Shown here one piece after another: positions 36,456-45,232 of a stretch of DNA of 64,000 bases (positions are counted from its first letter, which is position 1; each line of letters opens with the position of its first letter). This DNA comes from an uncultured Bacilli bacterium. Its GTDB lineage: Bacteria > Bacillota_I > Bacilli_A > RF39 > UBA660. The DNA is taken from positions 62,001 to 126,000 of the forward strand of contig CAKOQK010000001.1 of the NCBI GenBank assembly GCA_934101225.1, given 5' to 3'. The notes beneath the pieces are model-generated. The model saw only the letters and a program-made list of their open reading frames with translations. It did no database searches and was not told the origin of the DNA. Made by a program: the position numbers and the translations under genes.

Positions 36456-37663
36456 TTGGATTCTCCCAACCATTTTGATTTGGTTAAACTAGCATACACA
36501 ATTAATCTTTTACTTCCATATAAATCATCATTAGGATAACATGTATAAAGTATTAAATCATAATCTTTTTCTAAAGAACTAGAATCATTTTCACTAACAA
36601 TTTTAGTTGCTTTAACTTTATAATCAAAATTAGCATAATTTGTTTGGATATTAATTTTATTGCCAATTTTTAATTTAGACAAGTTTCTAAATACTCCAGT
36701 ATTATGTCCTGATAAAACAACCTTTTTATTATCTCCTGGAATAGCATACATACTTGATGTACCAATACCTTGTTTTAAGATACTAGCGCTATCACCAAAA
36801 TATATTGACTCCACTTGATCATTTATTTTAATAGTCCCATAGTTTGTTCCATAGGAAGGATAAGAAATTATTTTATTATTACTAATAACCGCCTGTTTGG
36901 AAGTACTTTTTTCTTGAACATTCATAAGGGAAATTACATCTAAACCAATACTTATTTTATCTTTAAAACCAAATATAATAATAAGTAGAAAAATATTACA
37001 ATATATTAAACTAGTTACTAATAAAGATTTTCTTCTAATTATTTTAAGTATGATTAACGCTATTAAAGTTACACTTAATCCAACAATTAATATTTTAACT
37101 ATTTTATTAATTCCAACATAATTTAGTTTATTATTTATTTTAATAATATCCTTTAATGTACCATTATCATATATTTTTATCTCATCATTATTTTTATCAA
37201 TAACTATATTAGTATCTTCTTTTACGGTAGTTTTAGTTTCTTCATTTTCTTTATTTTCTTTATTTTCTTTATTTTCTACATTTTCCTTATTTTCATTTTC
37301 TGCCGTTATCTTTGGTGATTTAAGAATTATATTATTAGTTTCATTATATAAATTATACAAAGTACTTTTTACATTATCAGGTATTTTATCTTTATCTTCT
37401 GTACTACAAACTTCATTACTATTTAAAATATTTATAACTTTATTTATATTATTATAAATTGTAGTTAAATCTTCTTCATTAATATTTCTTTCATTAAGCA
37501 TTCTAATATATGAATTTTTAAATCCTTTTAATAAAGAATTAGTTTTATCTGAACAAATATTTATATTTTCTGTTAGAGATATTATATCTTCTTTATTAAT
37601 AGCGTATGTATTAACACTAATTATTAGTATGAAAAAAAGAATTGCTTTTTTAAAATATTTCAT
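36452..37663 (-). CDS. Bipartite membrane protein with C-terminal sortase domain
   Basis: A 403-aa protein. A signal peptide (1-20) leads into an extracellular helical domain of about 90 residues, an Asn/Glu/Lys linker built of 'ENK' repeats (9-nt DNA period near 37240-37300), a strand region, two TM segments (about 190-235) and a C-terminal sortase fold: 'VESIYFGDSASIL', catalytic His in 'LSGHNTGVFRNLSKL', catalytic Cys in 'LILYTCYPND' and Arg in 'SKRLIVYA'. The catalytic motifs are of the class D kind. It is translationally coupled to CpsB upstream and the TM protein downstream, which is unusual for a sortase. It may anchor proteins such as the NPKTG protein, or modify the capsule surface. 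Confidence 0.85.
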   Translation of the reverse strand: MKYFKKAILFFILIISVNTYAINKEDIISLTENINICSDKTNSLLKGFKNSYIRMLNERNINEEDLTTIYNNINKVINILNSNEVCSTEDKDKIPDNVKSTLYNLYNETNNIILKSPKITAENENKENVENKENKENKENEETKTTVKEDTNIVIDKNNDEIKIYDNGTLKDIIKINNKLNYVGINKIVKILIVGLSVTLIALIILKIIRRKSLLVTSLIYCNIFLLIIIFGFKDKISIGLDVISLMNVQEKSTSKQAVISNNKIISYPSYGTNYGTIKINDQVESIYFGDSASILKQGIGTSSMYAIPGDNKKVVLSGHNTGVFRNLSKLKIGNKINIQTNYANFDYKVKATKIVSENDSSSLEKDYDLILYTCYPNDDLYGSKRLIVYASLTKSKWLGESK

Positions 37664-38403
37664 TTAATCCTCTCTTTCTTAAATAAAGTATTTGTATTTA
37701 GTATTTTATATGCACTTATATCTTTATTATTTATTATTTTGTCAAAATTTTCAAATAATAATTCATCTTTCATCTTACTACTTACAAATTTATCTAATGT
37801 ATTATAACATAATTCTAAATTAATACAATCATGATGAGTATCAGTTCCAAGTATATGTATCATATGTTTTTTTAAAAATAGTTCCAAATTATGTTTAGCT
37901 CCTTTACCATATTTCCCTGATAATGAAGAAATATTTCCTTGAAGTAAACATCCTAAATTAATCATTTTTTCTAAATCTTCTAAATTTATGTAATGATATC
38001 TTTCTGGATGGGCTATAATTGGAACTATACCATTATTTCTAAGATTAAATAATATATCAAAAGCAATTTCTAATTTTTCTCTTAATGGTAATTCAATTAA
38101 TAAATATTTAGTATTATTAATAGTGCTTATTTCATCATTTTCTATATATTCTAATATATTATTATCAATAAATACTTCATTGCCTAGATATAATTTTATT
38201 TTTGTTAATTTTTGCAATTCTTTTAATTTTTCTTTTTTTATTTTATTATTACAATTATAATTTGTCCCTATAATATAATGAGGAGTTAAGACAATTTCTG
38301 TAACTCCTCTATCACTCATTTCATTTAATAATTTAATGCTTTCATCAATTGACTTTGAACCATCATCAATTCCAAATATTAAATGATTATGTATGTCTTT
38401 CAT
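37660..38403 (-). CDS. cpsB: CpsB/YwqE-type protein tyrosine phosphatase (PHP fold)
   Basis: A 247-aa metal-dependent phosphatase. PHP metal motifs are 'DIHNHLIFGIDDGSKS', 'TPHYIIG', 'PIIAHPERYHYI' and 'HILGTDTHHD'. In Gram-positive capsule loci this enzyme dephosphorylates the C-terminal tyrosine cluster of CpsD and so controls chain length and export. The gene abuts cpsD (1-nt overlap) and overlaps the bipartite sortase by 4 nt. Confidence 0.94.
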   Translation of the reverse strand: MKDIHNHLIFGIDDGSKSIDESIKLLNEMSDRGVTEIVLTPHYIIGTNYNCNNKIKKEKLKELQKLTKIKLYLGNEVFIDNNILEYIENDEISTINNTKYLLIELPLREKLEIAFDILFNLRNNGIVPIIAHPERYHYINLEDLEKMINLGCLLQGNISSLSGKYGKGAKHNLELFLKKHMIHILGTDTHHDCINLELCYNTLDKFVSSKMKDELLFENFDKIINNKDISAYKILNTNTLFKKERIK

Positions 38404-39068
38404 TAATTATAATACTTACCATAATAATAATGGTCTTTTTTATTTTCAAGTTTATTAACTATTATCCCTGCAATTTTAGCACCACTATTTTCTAAAGCTT
38501 TTTTACTTTGTTCTAATAAATCAATAGGAGTTATTTTATAAGCACTTACTAGTACTACTTCATCTGCATATTTTGTTAAAACTAAAGCATCTGTAACCGC
38601 ATTTATAGGTGGACAATCAATTATAATTAGGTCATATTTTTCTTTTAATAATTCTAATAATTCTTTTGTTTTTTCTGATCCTAGTAACTCACTCGGATTA
38701 GGTGGAACTATTCCACCTGGAATAACGTCTAAATTTTTAATTTCAGTTTTACAAACATATTTGCTATATTTTTTTACATCTTCTAATAATAGAGATGATA
38801 AGCCTTTATCTTTATCTAAATTAAATATTTTATGTTGTCTTCCCTTACGCATATCAGCATCTATTAATATTGTTTTACAATCTATCATGCTAAATGATGC
38901 GGCCAAATTAGCAGAAATAAAGCTTTTTCCTTCACCAGGCATTGAACTTGTAATTAGAATAACATTCTTTTCATTACCAACAAAAGTAAATTCTAGGTTT
39001 GTTCTAAGTGTTCTAATTGCTTCACTAACATGACTTTTAGGTCTATTATAAACTAGTAATTCATTCAT
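38403..39068 (-). CDS. cpsD: CpsD/CapB-type tyrosine autokinase
   Basis: The start is set at ATG 39068 behind GGAGG; the longer frame lies inside cpsC. The 221-aa BY-kinase has Walker A 'SSMPGEGKSFISANLA', Walker A' 'TILIDADMRKGRQ', Walker B 'LIIIDCPPINA' and a C-terminal tyrosine cluster 'HYYYGKYYN' that is the autophosphorylation site. It needs the cytoplasmic tail of CpsC to be active; cpsC overlaps it by 8 nt upstream, and the phosphatase CpsB follows. Confidence 0.95.
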   Translation of the reverse strand: MNELLVYNRPKSHVSEAIRTLRTNLEFTFVGNEKNVILITSSMPGEGKSFISANLAASFSMIDCKTILIDADMRKGRQHKIFNLDKDKGLSSLLLEDVKKYSKYVCKTEIKNLDVIPGGIVPPNPSELLGSEKTKELLELLKEKYDLIIIDCPPINAVTDALVLTKYADEVVLVSAYKITPIDLLEQSKKALENSGAKIAGIIVNKLENKKDHYYYGKYYN

Positions 39069-39729
39069 GCTTTCTACCTCCAACTGGAATTGCACCAATA
39101 ACTGGCATATTTAATTTTCTTTCAACTTCTTCAACAGTTTTAATTGTTGTATCAAAATAGAACATAACAAATACGACTGCTAAACTTAAAAATAACCCAG
39201 TTAAAACATAAATAGCCATACTCTTTAAAATATTTATATTATATGGAACTAATGATTCCTCAGCATAATCTACAACTCCAATATTTTGAATATTATAAAG
39301 TTTAATTATTTCTGCATTAAATACTTTAGCTGTCTCATTAGCTATATTTTTGGCTAAATTACTATCTTTATCATCAACTGTAATTTTAATTATCTCAGTA
39401 TCATTAACATTAGTTACTGATATATTTTTTTGTAATTCTTCAATAGTATAATCTAAATTTAAATTTTCAATTACCTTTCCTACTACTTTTCTACTCTTAA
39501 TTATTTCAGCATAAGTATCAATTAAGTTTTTATTTAACATAACATCTGTACTTGTTATAGTACTATTTTCAGTAGTTAATAAAATAGTAGTATAACTCTT
39601 ATATTTAGGTGTTTTAATAAATGCATCATAACTAAAACCAATTATTAAAACAACAAATACAATAGATAACATTAAAAATATTTTACTTACAAAATAACTA
39701 AATAATTCTTTTAAATCTATTTCTTCCAT
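39061..39729 (-). CDS. cpsC: CpsC/Wzz-type polysaccharide co-polymerase
   Basis: A 222-aa protein with TM1 (about 15-33), an extracellular coiled domain with 'TYAEIIKSRKVVGKVIENL', the Pro-rich segment 'ESLVPYNINILKS' before TM2 (about 175-195) and a cytoplasmic C-terminus that activates CpsD. It regulates chain length of the exported polysaccharide. It is the first of the cpsC-cpsD-cpsB-sortase-TM gene cluster, which lies downstream of the glycosyltransferase block rather than at its usual head. Confidence 0.93.
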   Translation of the reverse strand: MEEIDLKELFSYFVSKIFLMLSIVFVVLIIGFSYDAFIKTPKYKSYTTILLTTENSTITSTDVMLNKNLIDTYAEIIKSRKVVGKVIENLNLDYTIEELQKNISVTNVNDTEIIKITVDDKDSNLAKNIANETAKVFNAEIIKLYNIQNIGVVDYAEESLVPYNINILKSMAIYVLTGLFLSLAVVFVMFYFDTTIKTVEEVERKLNMPVIGAIPVGGRKHE

Positions 39730-39795
39730 CTCTTTTACTCCTCAAAAATATTATATATGAAGTTCATTTATATTTCAATTGGTAAAAATATATTT

Positions 39796-40929
39796 TCATC
39801 TACTTTTCTTATTGTTTTTATAATAATTATTTTTATCTTCATACATTTCTTTATCCATTTTAGTTATAAACTCTTCAATTGTTTCTTCATTATATTTAGA
39901 TACGCCAAATGATAGTGATAATTTAAAAGGTTCATTAGTTATTTTATTAAATAGTTTAATATTTGTTTTAATATTATCTATAATTGTATTTACTTTATTC
40001 TTATTTCCATTAATAATTACTATAAATTCATCACCAGCATACCTAATAGCAACAGAATTATTCAAAATAGATGATGACAAGATGTTTCCAATATTATAAA
40101 TTGCGTGATCACCTATAGTATGACCATACGTATCATTAATCTTTTTAAAATCATTAGCATCCATTAATATCCCATAATATTCTTTTCGACTGTTTTTTAA
40201 ATTTTTATCTATATAATAATTTAAATATTTTTTATTAAATAATCCTGATGATTCATCTACATATGCATTAAATTTTTGAATTTGAAAACTAATAAAAACA
40301 TAAGCAATTGAAACGCTTAACCAACCTGTTGCTAAACCATAACATAATCCTTGAATTATTGTTCCTATCATACAAGGAATTACAAAAGAAAATATTGGAA
40401 AAAATTTGACCACTACTCCATTTTTCATTGCTTTATAAAGAGTATAAACACTATAAAAATAATAAAAGAAAACTAATACATACACATAATTATTAAGTAG
40501 TCCTCTAGAATATATATTATTATTTATATTAAATATAAAACCTTTAACAAATAAATTTATTATTAAACAAATTAAAAAAAGAAAATAAGGAATACTTAAA
40601 TAAAAGAATTTTTTCTTAAATCTCTTAATATTACAATATAATTTATAGTCAACAAATAAACACCATAATAACGCGACTAATACGGTTAATGCAAAACAAA
40701 ATGTATTTAAAATATAAAGTATGTAATAATTTCCAAAAAAGATTTTACAATCTAAAATAAAAGAAATAGTTTCAAATATATTTGCAAATAAGGATACAAT
40801 TAACATTATTTGAAAAACTCTTTCATCAGTATGCTTTGATTTATTATTTTGTAGATTAAAAATAAACATTGCAACCATTAATACAGTTGAACATACAAAC
40901 GCAACTAATATTTCTGAAATATTAATCAT
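39796..40929 (-). CDS. Membrane-bound GGDEF diguanylate cyclase
   Basis: A 377-aa protein with seven or so TM segments in residues 1-215 and a C-terminal GGDEF domain (about 220-375). The active site reads 'RYAGDEFIVI', the A-GDEF form that is normally active, and 'FKKINDTYGHTIGDHAI' and 'GILMDAND' are present. It makes cyclic di-GMP from two GTP. It is monocistronic and sits between the capsule regulatory cluster and VanZ, so a role in polysaccharide or pilus control is plausible but not shown. Confidence 0.92.
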   Translation of the reverse strand: MINISEILVAFVCSTVLMVAMFIFNLQNNKSKHTDERVFQIMLIVSLFANIFETISFILDCKIFFGNYYILYILNTFCFALTVLVALLWCLFVDYKLYCNIKRFKKKFFYLSIPYFLFLICLIINLFVKGFIFNINNNIYSRGLLNNYVYVLVFFYYFYSVYTLYKAMKNGVVVKFFPIFSFVIPCMIGTIIQGLCYGLATGWLSVSIAYVFISFQIQKFNAYVDESSGLFNKKYLNYYIDKNLKNSRKEYYGILMDANDFKKINDTYGHTIGDHAIYNIGNILSSSILNNSVAIRYAGDEFIVIINGNKNKVNTIIDNIKTNIKLFNKITNEPFKLSLSFGVSKYNEETIEEFITKMDKEMYEDKNNYYKNNKKSR

Positions 40930-41010
40930 AAAAAGTGCCTCCTATAACTTAACGACCTAAAAAGTATAGCATATATAATTTTTATTTTCTATAAATATAA
41001 ATTATACACT

Positions 41011-41472
41011 TTAAATTTTATTAACTTTTTTCTTTTTAATAACTAATATTTTATATAAATAAGTTCCTAATAATATCCCAATAGTATCTATAAGAACATC
41101 TCTAAAACTACCACTTCTACCATTTATAAACAATTGATGAAATTCATCTGTACATGAATATAAAACACATAAAATAATGGCATAATAAATATTTAAAATA
41201 TTAAACTGTTTTAAAGCATTAAACATTAATAGACCTAATATAAGGTATTCTGTAATATGAGCTATTTTTCTAACATAAAATGATGAATTTTTAACTATTA
41301 TTTCTTTTTCATTATTAGGAGTTTCATTATTTGTTATTTTATCTTTTATTTCTATCATTGTAGTTATTACTTTATCACTTGTACCAGTTGATTTATTTGC
41401 ATCTGCACTTGAAAAAGAAAATATTATTATCATCCATAAAATTAATAATACTATACTAATTGTTTTCTTCAT
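41011..41472 (-). CDS. VanZ-family membrane protein
   Basis: A 153-aa protein with an N-terminal TM that follows 'LLILWMIIIFSFSSADAN', then a TM segment and the VanZ signature 'YVRKIAHITEYLILGLL', 'YSCTDEFHQLFINGRSGSFR' and 'DVLIDTIGILLGTYLY'. VanZ proteins give low-level teicoplanin resistance in some contexts, and most members have no assigned role. It stands alone between ugd debris and the GGDEF gene. Confidence 0.9.
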   Translation of the reverse strand: MKKTISIVLLILWMIIIFSFSSADANKSTGTSDKVITTMIEIKDKITNNETPNNEKEIIVKNSSFYVRKIAHITEYLILGLLMFNALKQFNILNIYYAIILCVLYSCTDEFHQLFINGRSGSFRDVLIDTIGILLGTYLYKILVIKKKKVNKI

Positions 41473-41560
41473 TATATTACTTCCCTTTAAATAACAATAT
41501 TATAGCAAATTATTATAATATAGATAGTTATTATTACTTTAAAAGTGTTAAGTTTACAGT

Positions 41561-41589
41561 AAAAAAGATAGAATAATTAATATCCTATC
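41561..41589 (-). terminator. Intrinsic terminator after the ugd remnant
   Basis: On the minus strand GATAGGATA/TATTCTATC (41581-41589 and 41567-41575, one G-U pair) with a 5-nt loop is followed by six T. Confidence 0.7.
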
Positions 41590-41850
41590 CTAATCTCTTG
41601 CAAATATATCTCTTGTATATATTTTATTATCTACATCTTTTATATTATCATCAATTCTATTAACAATGATTACGTCAGATAATTTTTTAAATTCATTTAA
41701 ATTATTTACTACTTTACTATTAAAGAAATTATCTTCTTTTAATGTAGGTTCATAAACAATGACTTCGATTCCTTTACCTTTAATTCTTTTCATTACATCC
41801 TAAATAGCACTTGCTCTAAAGTTATCAGAGCCAGATTTCATTGTTAATCT
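41590..41850 (-). pseudogene. ugd: 3' remnant of UDP-glucose 6-dehydrogenase with an amber codon
   Basis: The minus-strand frame spells the last ~86 residues of UDP-glucose/GDP-mannose dehydrogenases: 'RLTMKSGSDNFRASAI', then TAG at 41800-41802 where the family has Gln, then '[18 protein letters not shown]' to '[10 protein letters not shown]'. The 5' part is absent: upstream of 41850 the sequence joins the OLD-type ATPase fragment. UDP-glucuronate synthesis from this locus is therefore lost. Reading the whole frame as a working 67-aa protein from the internal ATG is unlikely. Confidence 0.85.
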
Positions 41851-42025
41851 TATTATATTTTTCATATGTAGGAGAATTTTCTCCAAGCACTATATTAATA
41901 GCTTTAATAATATTACTCTTGCCTGAATTATTTTTACCTACAATAATATTCTTACTAGGATTAAAATTAATGGTTAAATCTTTTATAGAACGATAATTTT
42001 TTATTTTTACTTTACTTATATACAT
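41825..42025 (-). pseudogene. 5' fragment of an OLD-type AAA ATPase/nuclease gene
   Basis: The first 52 or so codons match the N-terminus of OLD-family/AAA ATPases ('MYISKVKIKNYRSIKDL' and Walker A 'IIVGKNNSGKSNIIKAI'). After 'GENSPTYEKY' the frame runs out of homology and stops at 41825, just where the ugd remnant starts in another frame. The rest of the ATPase and the TOPRIM domain is missing. It is a deletion junction between a defence-type gene and ugd. Confidence 0.75.
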
Positions 42026-42119
42026 AAAACATACATCCTTTTATACATATACTACTATAAAACAGGTTAAATAAAATGTAAAAAAAGATAGAAATCAATC
42101 CACCTTAAAACATAATAAA

Positions 42120-42636
42120 TTAAAAATTTCCTATTACTTCAATAATAATATTTGAATCTTCATTAAATGACTTTAAATATTTCTTATCTAGTATTGAATT
42201 AGCAATGCAGCCTATTTCAACTATAAAATAATCAATCAGTTTGACAATATTCTTTAATTCATTATGCAAATTATATACTGAAGAATTATTTAGATAATTT
42301 TCATCTTAGTAACTTTTATACTTTGTGTGGCAATATTTACTTGATTACATATATTAAATATATTTCTTTTTCCATTAAGATAAAGATTCTTTTTATTAAA
42401 TATAAAAAGTGTATTATCAAAGTTCAAATATAAATTAGCAGAATTACAAATAATATTTTTTAATGTAGTTTTATAAGCTAATAAAGAAGGTAATTCAACA
42501 ATAGCTGACACTATACTACTAGACATTAATTCTATCATATTTAAAAAGTGAAAATTTAAGTTAAATATCAACAGTATTAATATAGAAATTAAAGATATAA
42601 CAAAAGTACTAAAAAGATTATTCTATGATTTTTCAT
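42120..42636 (-). pseudogene. Frameshifted membrane-anchored protein gene
   Basis: An ATG at 42636 with a ribosome binding site AGGTGAT opens a frame that stops after 15 codons; a shift of frame continues as a TM segment ('FVISLISILILLIF') and then 'MIELMSSSIVSAIVELPSLL' to about 42300. A second shift is needed to continue through 'NNSSVYNLHNELKNIVKLID' to the stop at 42120-42122. The three pieces in order give a plausible single-TM protein of about 170 residues. It was not recognised; two frame changes argue for decay. Confidence 0.6.
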
Positions 42637-42647
42637 TTTATCACCTA

Positions 42648-44090
42648 TTATTTTTTTATTATTTTGTTTTTTAAAATTGTAATTCCTTCAATAATCATTT
42701 TATCGTTCATCATTAATAACACTACAAAATAAATTATTGAAGATACAATGATTTGTACTAATATCGAAAAAGCATTATTACTTATGAAATTGCCAATTAA
42801 AATACTACAAACAAACATAATTATAGCTGCAACTATATATTTGTATATCATTGAAAATATTTCTTTGAATTTTATTTCATTCCTTATTAATAAAAATTGG
42901 GTTAAAGTTACACAAAATTCTGCTATTACCGTTGCTATTGAAGCACCTATAGACGCATATTTTTTAATTAATACAATATTTAATACAAAATTAACTATTG
43001 CACCGATTATTACAGAAGTTGTATATTTATTTTGCTGTTTGGTTGGCAACAAATATTGAGTTCCAGTAACATTACTTAAACCTATAAAAACAATTATTGG
43101 ACTAACAACACACATAAGAGGAGCAACTTTATCATATCCACTACCATAAAAAATTGGAACAAATTTATATGCAATACTAATTGTACCAAACATAAGCGGA
43201 AAAGCTAATAATGAAATAAAAGAAAATGAATTATTCATATATTCTCTAATTTTTTCTTTATCACCTTTTGAATAAGTTGCAGCAATTCTAGGCATCATGA
43301 CTACCCCTAAAGATGTAGCAATAGTCATTAGCAATTTAATTATTTTTTGTGCTTGTTCATAATAACCAACTTCTGATTTATCATAAATCATTGTTCCTAG
43401 CATTGTTTTATCTAATACGGTATAAATTTGGGTTGCTATTTGAGGTATAAAAAGCATTATCGTAGGTTTTAAGTGTCTATTAATTCTTAATTCTTTTAAT
43501 TTTATTTTATCAGTATATTTAGGAATATATATCCATAAAGAAAGATTACCTAACAAATTAGATAATACATAAATTATATAATATTTATTTAAATCAGAAG
43601 AATTTTTTACAAACACAAATATGCATATAACACTTATTAATTTAACAAGCATATTTCTCATAACAGTCTTCTTAAATTCCTCTAATCCTTGAAAATACCA
43701 ACTAATATCAAATATTGTAGCAATTATTTCAAAAACTAAAATTTTATAATATATACTATACTCCCCATGTAAACAAAAAGATATATAAAATATAAATAAA
43801 GATACTGCTAATGCCAATAACCTCATAATAAATATTTCATAAAAGGCTCTGCTTCTCTTTCTTATATCATCTTGAACATAAGCTATTTCTCTTTGACCAT
43901 ACATCGCAACACCTAGTGAGCCAAAAAGAATAAAGTATGTTGTAATAGATAAAGTATAACTATAAATACCTATATTTTCTGCTCCCAATACTCTTGATAA
44001 ATAAGGCGTTGTAATCAATGGAATTATCATAACCAAAATTTGGTATAACAAATTATATATATAATTTTTCTTTACACTTTTTTTGCCCAT
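42648..44090 (-). CDS. wzx: Oligosaccharide flippase (Wzx/RfbX family)
   Basis: A 480-aa protein with about 12 to 14 TM segments of the polysaccharide transporter (MOP) family. 'NYIYNLLYQILVMIIPLITT' and 'PYLSRVLGAENIGIYSYTLS' at the N-terminus and 'GYYEQAQKIIKLL' are typical. It flips the undecaprenyl-linked repeat unit across the membrane. It is the last intact gene of the glycosyltransferase block; three broken genes follow. Confidence 0.94.
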   Translation of the reverse strand: MGKKSVKKNYIYNLLYQILVMIIPLITTPYLSRVLGAENIGIYSYTLSITTYFILFGSLGVAMYGQREIAYVQDDIRKRSRAFYEIFIMRLLALAVSLFIFYISFCLHGEYSIYYKILVFEIIATIFDISWYFQGLEEFKKTVMRNMLVKLISVICIFVFVKNSSDLNKYYIIYVLSNLLGNLSLWIYIPKYTDKIKLKELRINRHLKPTIMLFIPQIATQIYTVLDKTMLGTMIYDKSEVGYYEQAQKIIKLLMTIATSLGVVMMPRIAATYSKGDKEKIREYMNNSFSFISLLAFPLMFGTISIAYKFVPIFYGSGYDKVAPLMCVVSPIIVFIGLSNVTGTQYLLPTKQQNKYTTSVIIGAIVNFVLNIVLIKKYASIGASIATVIAEFCVTLTQFLLIRNEIKFKEIFSMIYKYIVAAIIMFVCSILIGNFISNNAFSILVQIIVSSIIYFVVLLMMNDKMIIEGITILKNKIIKK

Positions 44091-44109
44091 CTTTTATAAG
44101 AACTCCTTT

Positions 44110-45204
44110 TCAATTATAATATATTTCAAAAGCACTTTTAATTACATCATCCATATCGTAATATTTATATTCAGCAAGTCTTCCTCCAAAAATAACATTT
44201 TTCTCTTTTTTCGCTAATTCTTTATATTTTTCTGCTAAATTATTATTTTTGTCATCATTTACAGTATAATATTTTTCCATGCCTTCTTTATAATCAGCAG
44301 GATATTCATATGTAATAACAGTCTTTGTACTTGATAAATCAAATTCAAAATGTTTATGTTCAATTACCCTTGTATATTCTACTTCATGTCCTGTGTAATT
44401 TACTACAGCATTTCCTTGATAGTTTTGCTTATTCAATATTTTTGTTTCAAATTTTAAACTTCTCCATTCAAGTTTTCCTAATGAATAATTAAAGTACTCA
44501 TCTATTGGGCCAGTATAAACAATTTTATCTGCTATAGAATCAAAGTATTCTTTATTATCAAAATAGTTTGTATTTAATTTTACCTCTATACCAGTTAGCA
44601 TATTTTCTATTAACTTTGTATAGCCACCAATTGGAATTCCTTGATATTTATCATTAAAATAATTATTATCATATGTTAAACGAACTGGTAATCTTTTGAT
44701 AATAAATGAAGGTAAATCTTTGCAATTTCTGTTCCATTGTTTTTCTGTGTACCCTTTAATTAATTTTTCATATATAGTTCTTCCTACAAGGCTAATTGCT
44801 TGTTCTTCTAAATTTCTAGGTTCACCTACTATTTCTTTTTTTTCTTCATTTATATGTCTTAAAGCTTCTTCAGGAGTAAATACATCATTCCATATTTTAG
44901 AAAAAGTATTCATATTAAATGGCATATTATATACTTCATTACCAATTCTAGCTATTGGTGAATTTGTATATCTGTTAAATTCTATAAATGAATTTACATA
45001 ATCCCACACATCTTTATAATCTGTATGAAATATATGAGCACCATATTTATGGACATTTATTCCTTCTATATTTTCTGTATAAATATTGCCCGCAACATTT
45101 GATCTTTTTTCTATAACTAAAACCTTTTTACCATCTTTTTTCGCTAAATTAGCAAACGTTGCTCCAAATAGTCCAGATCCAACTATTAAATAATCATATT
45201 TCAT
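44110..45204 (-). CDS. glf: UDP-galactopyranose mutase
   Basis: A 364-aa FAD enzyme that converts UDP-galactopyranose to UDP-galactofuranose. FAD motif 'YLIVGSGLFGATFANLA', 'VIEKRSNVAGNIYTENIEG', 'HKYGAHIFHTDYKDVW' and 'GYTEKQWNRNCKDLPSFIIK' are present. The polysaccharide made here therefore probably contains galactofuranose. The gene lies between the flippase and the DUF4422 gene and is full length. Confidence 0.96.
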   Translation of the reverse strand: MKYDYLIVGSGLFGATFANLAKKDGKKVLVIEKRSNVAGNIYTENIEGINVHKYGAHIFHTDYKDVWDYVNSFIEFNRYTNSPIARIGNEVYNMPFNMNTFSKIWNDVFTPEEALRHINEEKKEIVGEPRNLEEQAISLVGRTIYEKLIKGYTEKQWNRNCKDLPSFIIKRLPVRLTYDNNYFNDKYQGIPIGGYTKLIENMLTGIEVKLNTNYFDNKEYFDSIADKIVYTGPIDEYFNYSLGKLEWRSLKFETKILNKQNYQGNAVVNYTGHEVEYTRVIEHKHFEFDLSSTKTVITYEYPADYKEGMEKYYTVNDDKNNNLAEKYKELAKKEKNVIFGGRLAEYKYYDMDDVIKSAFEIYYN

Positions 45205-45232
45205 TGAATACCACCACTTTCAAATTAATTTA

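Noticed and set aside
41590..41793. Intact 67-residue protein
   Set aside because: The frame is the C-terminal end of UDP-glucose dehydrogenase after an in-frame amber codon; a separate functional protein starting at the internal ATG is unlikely.
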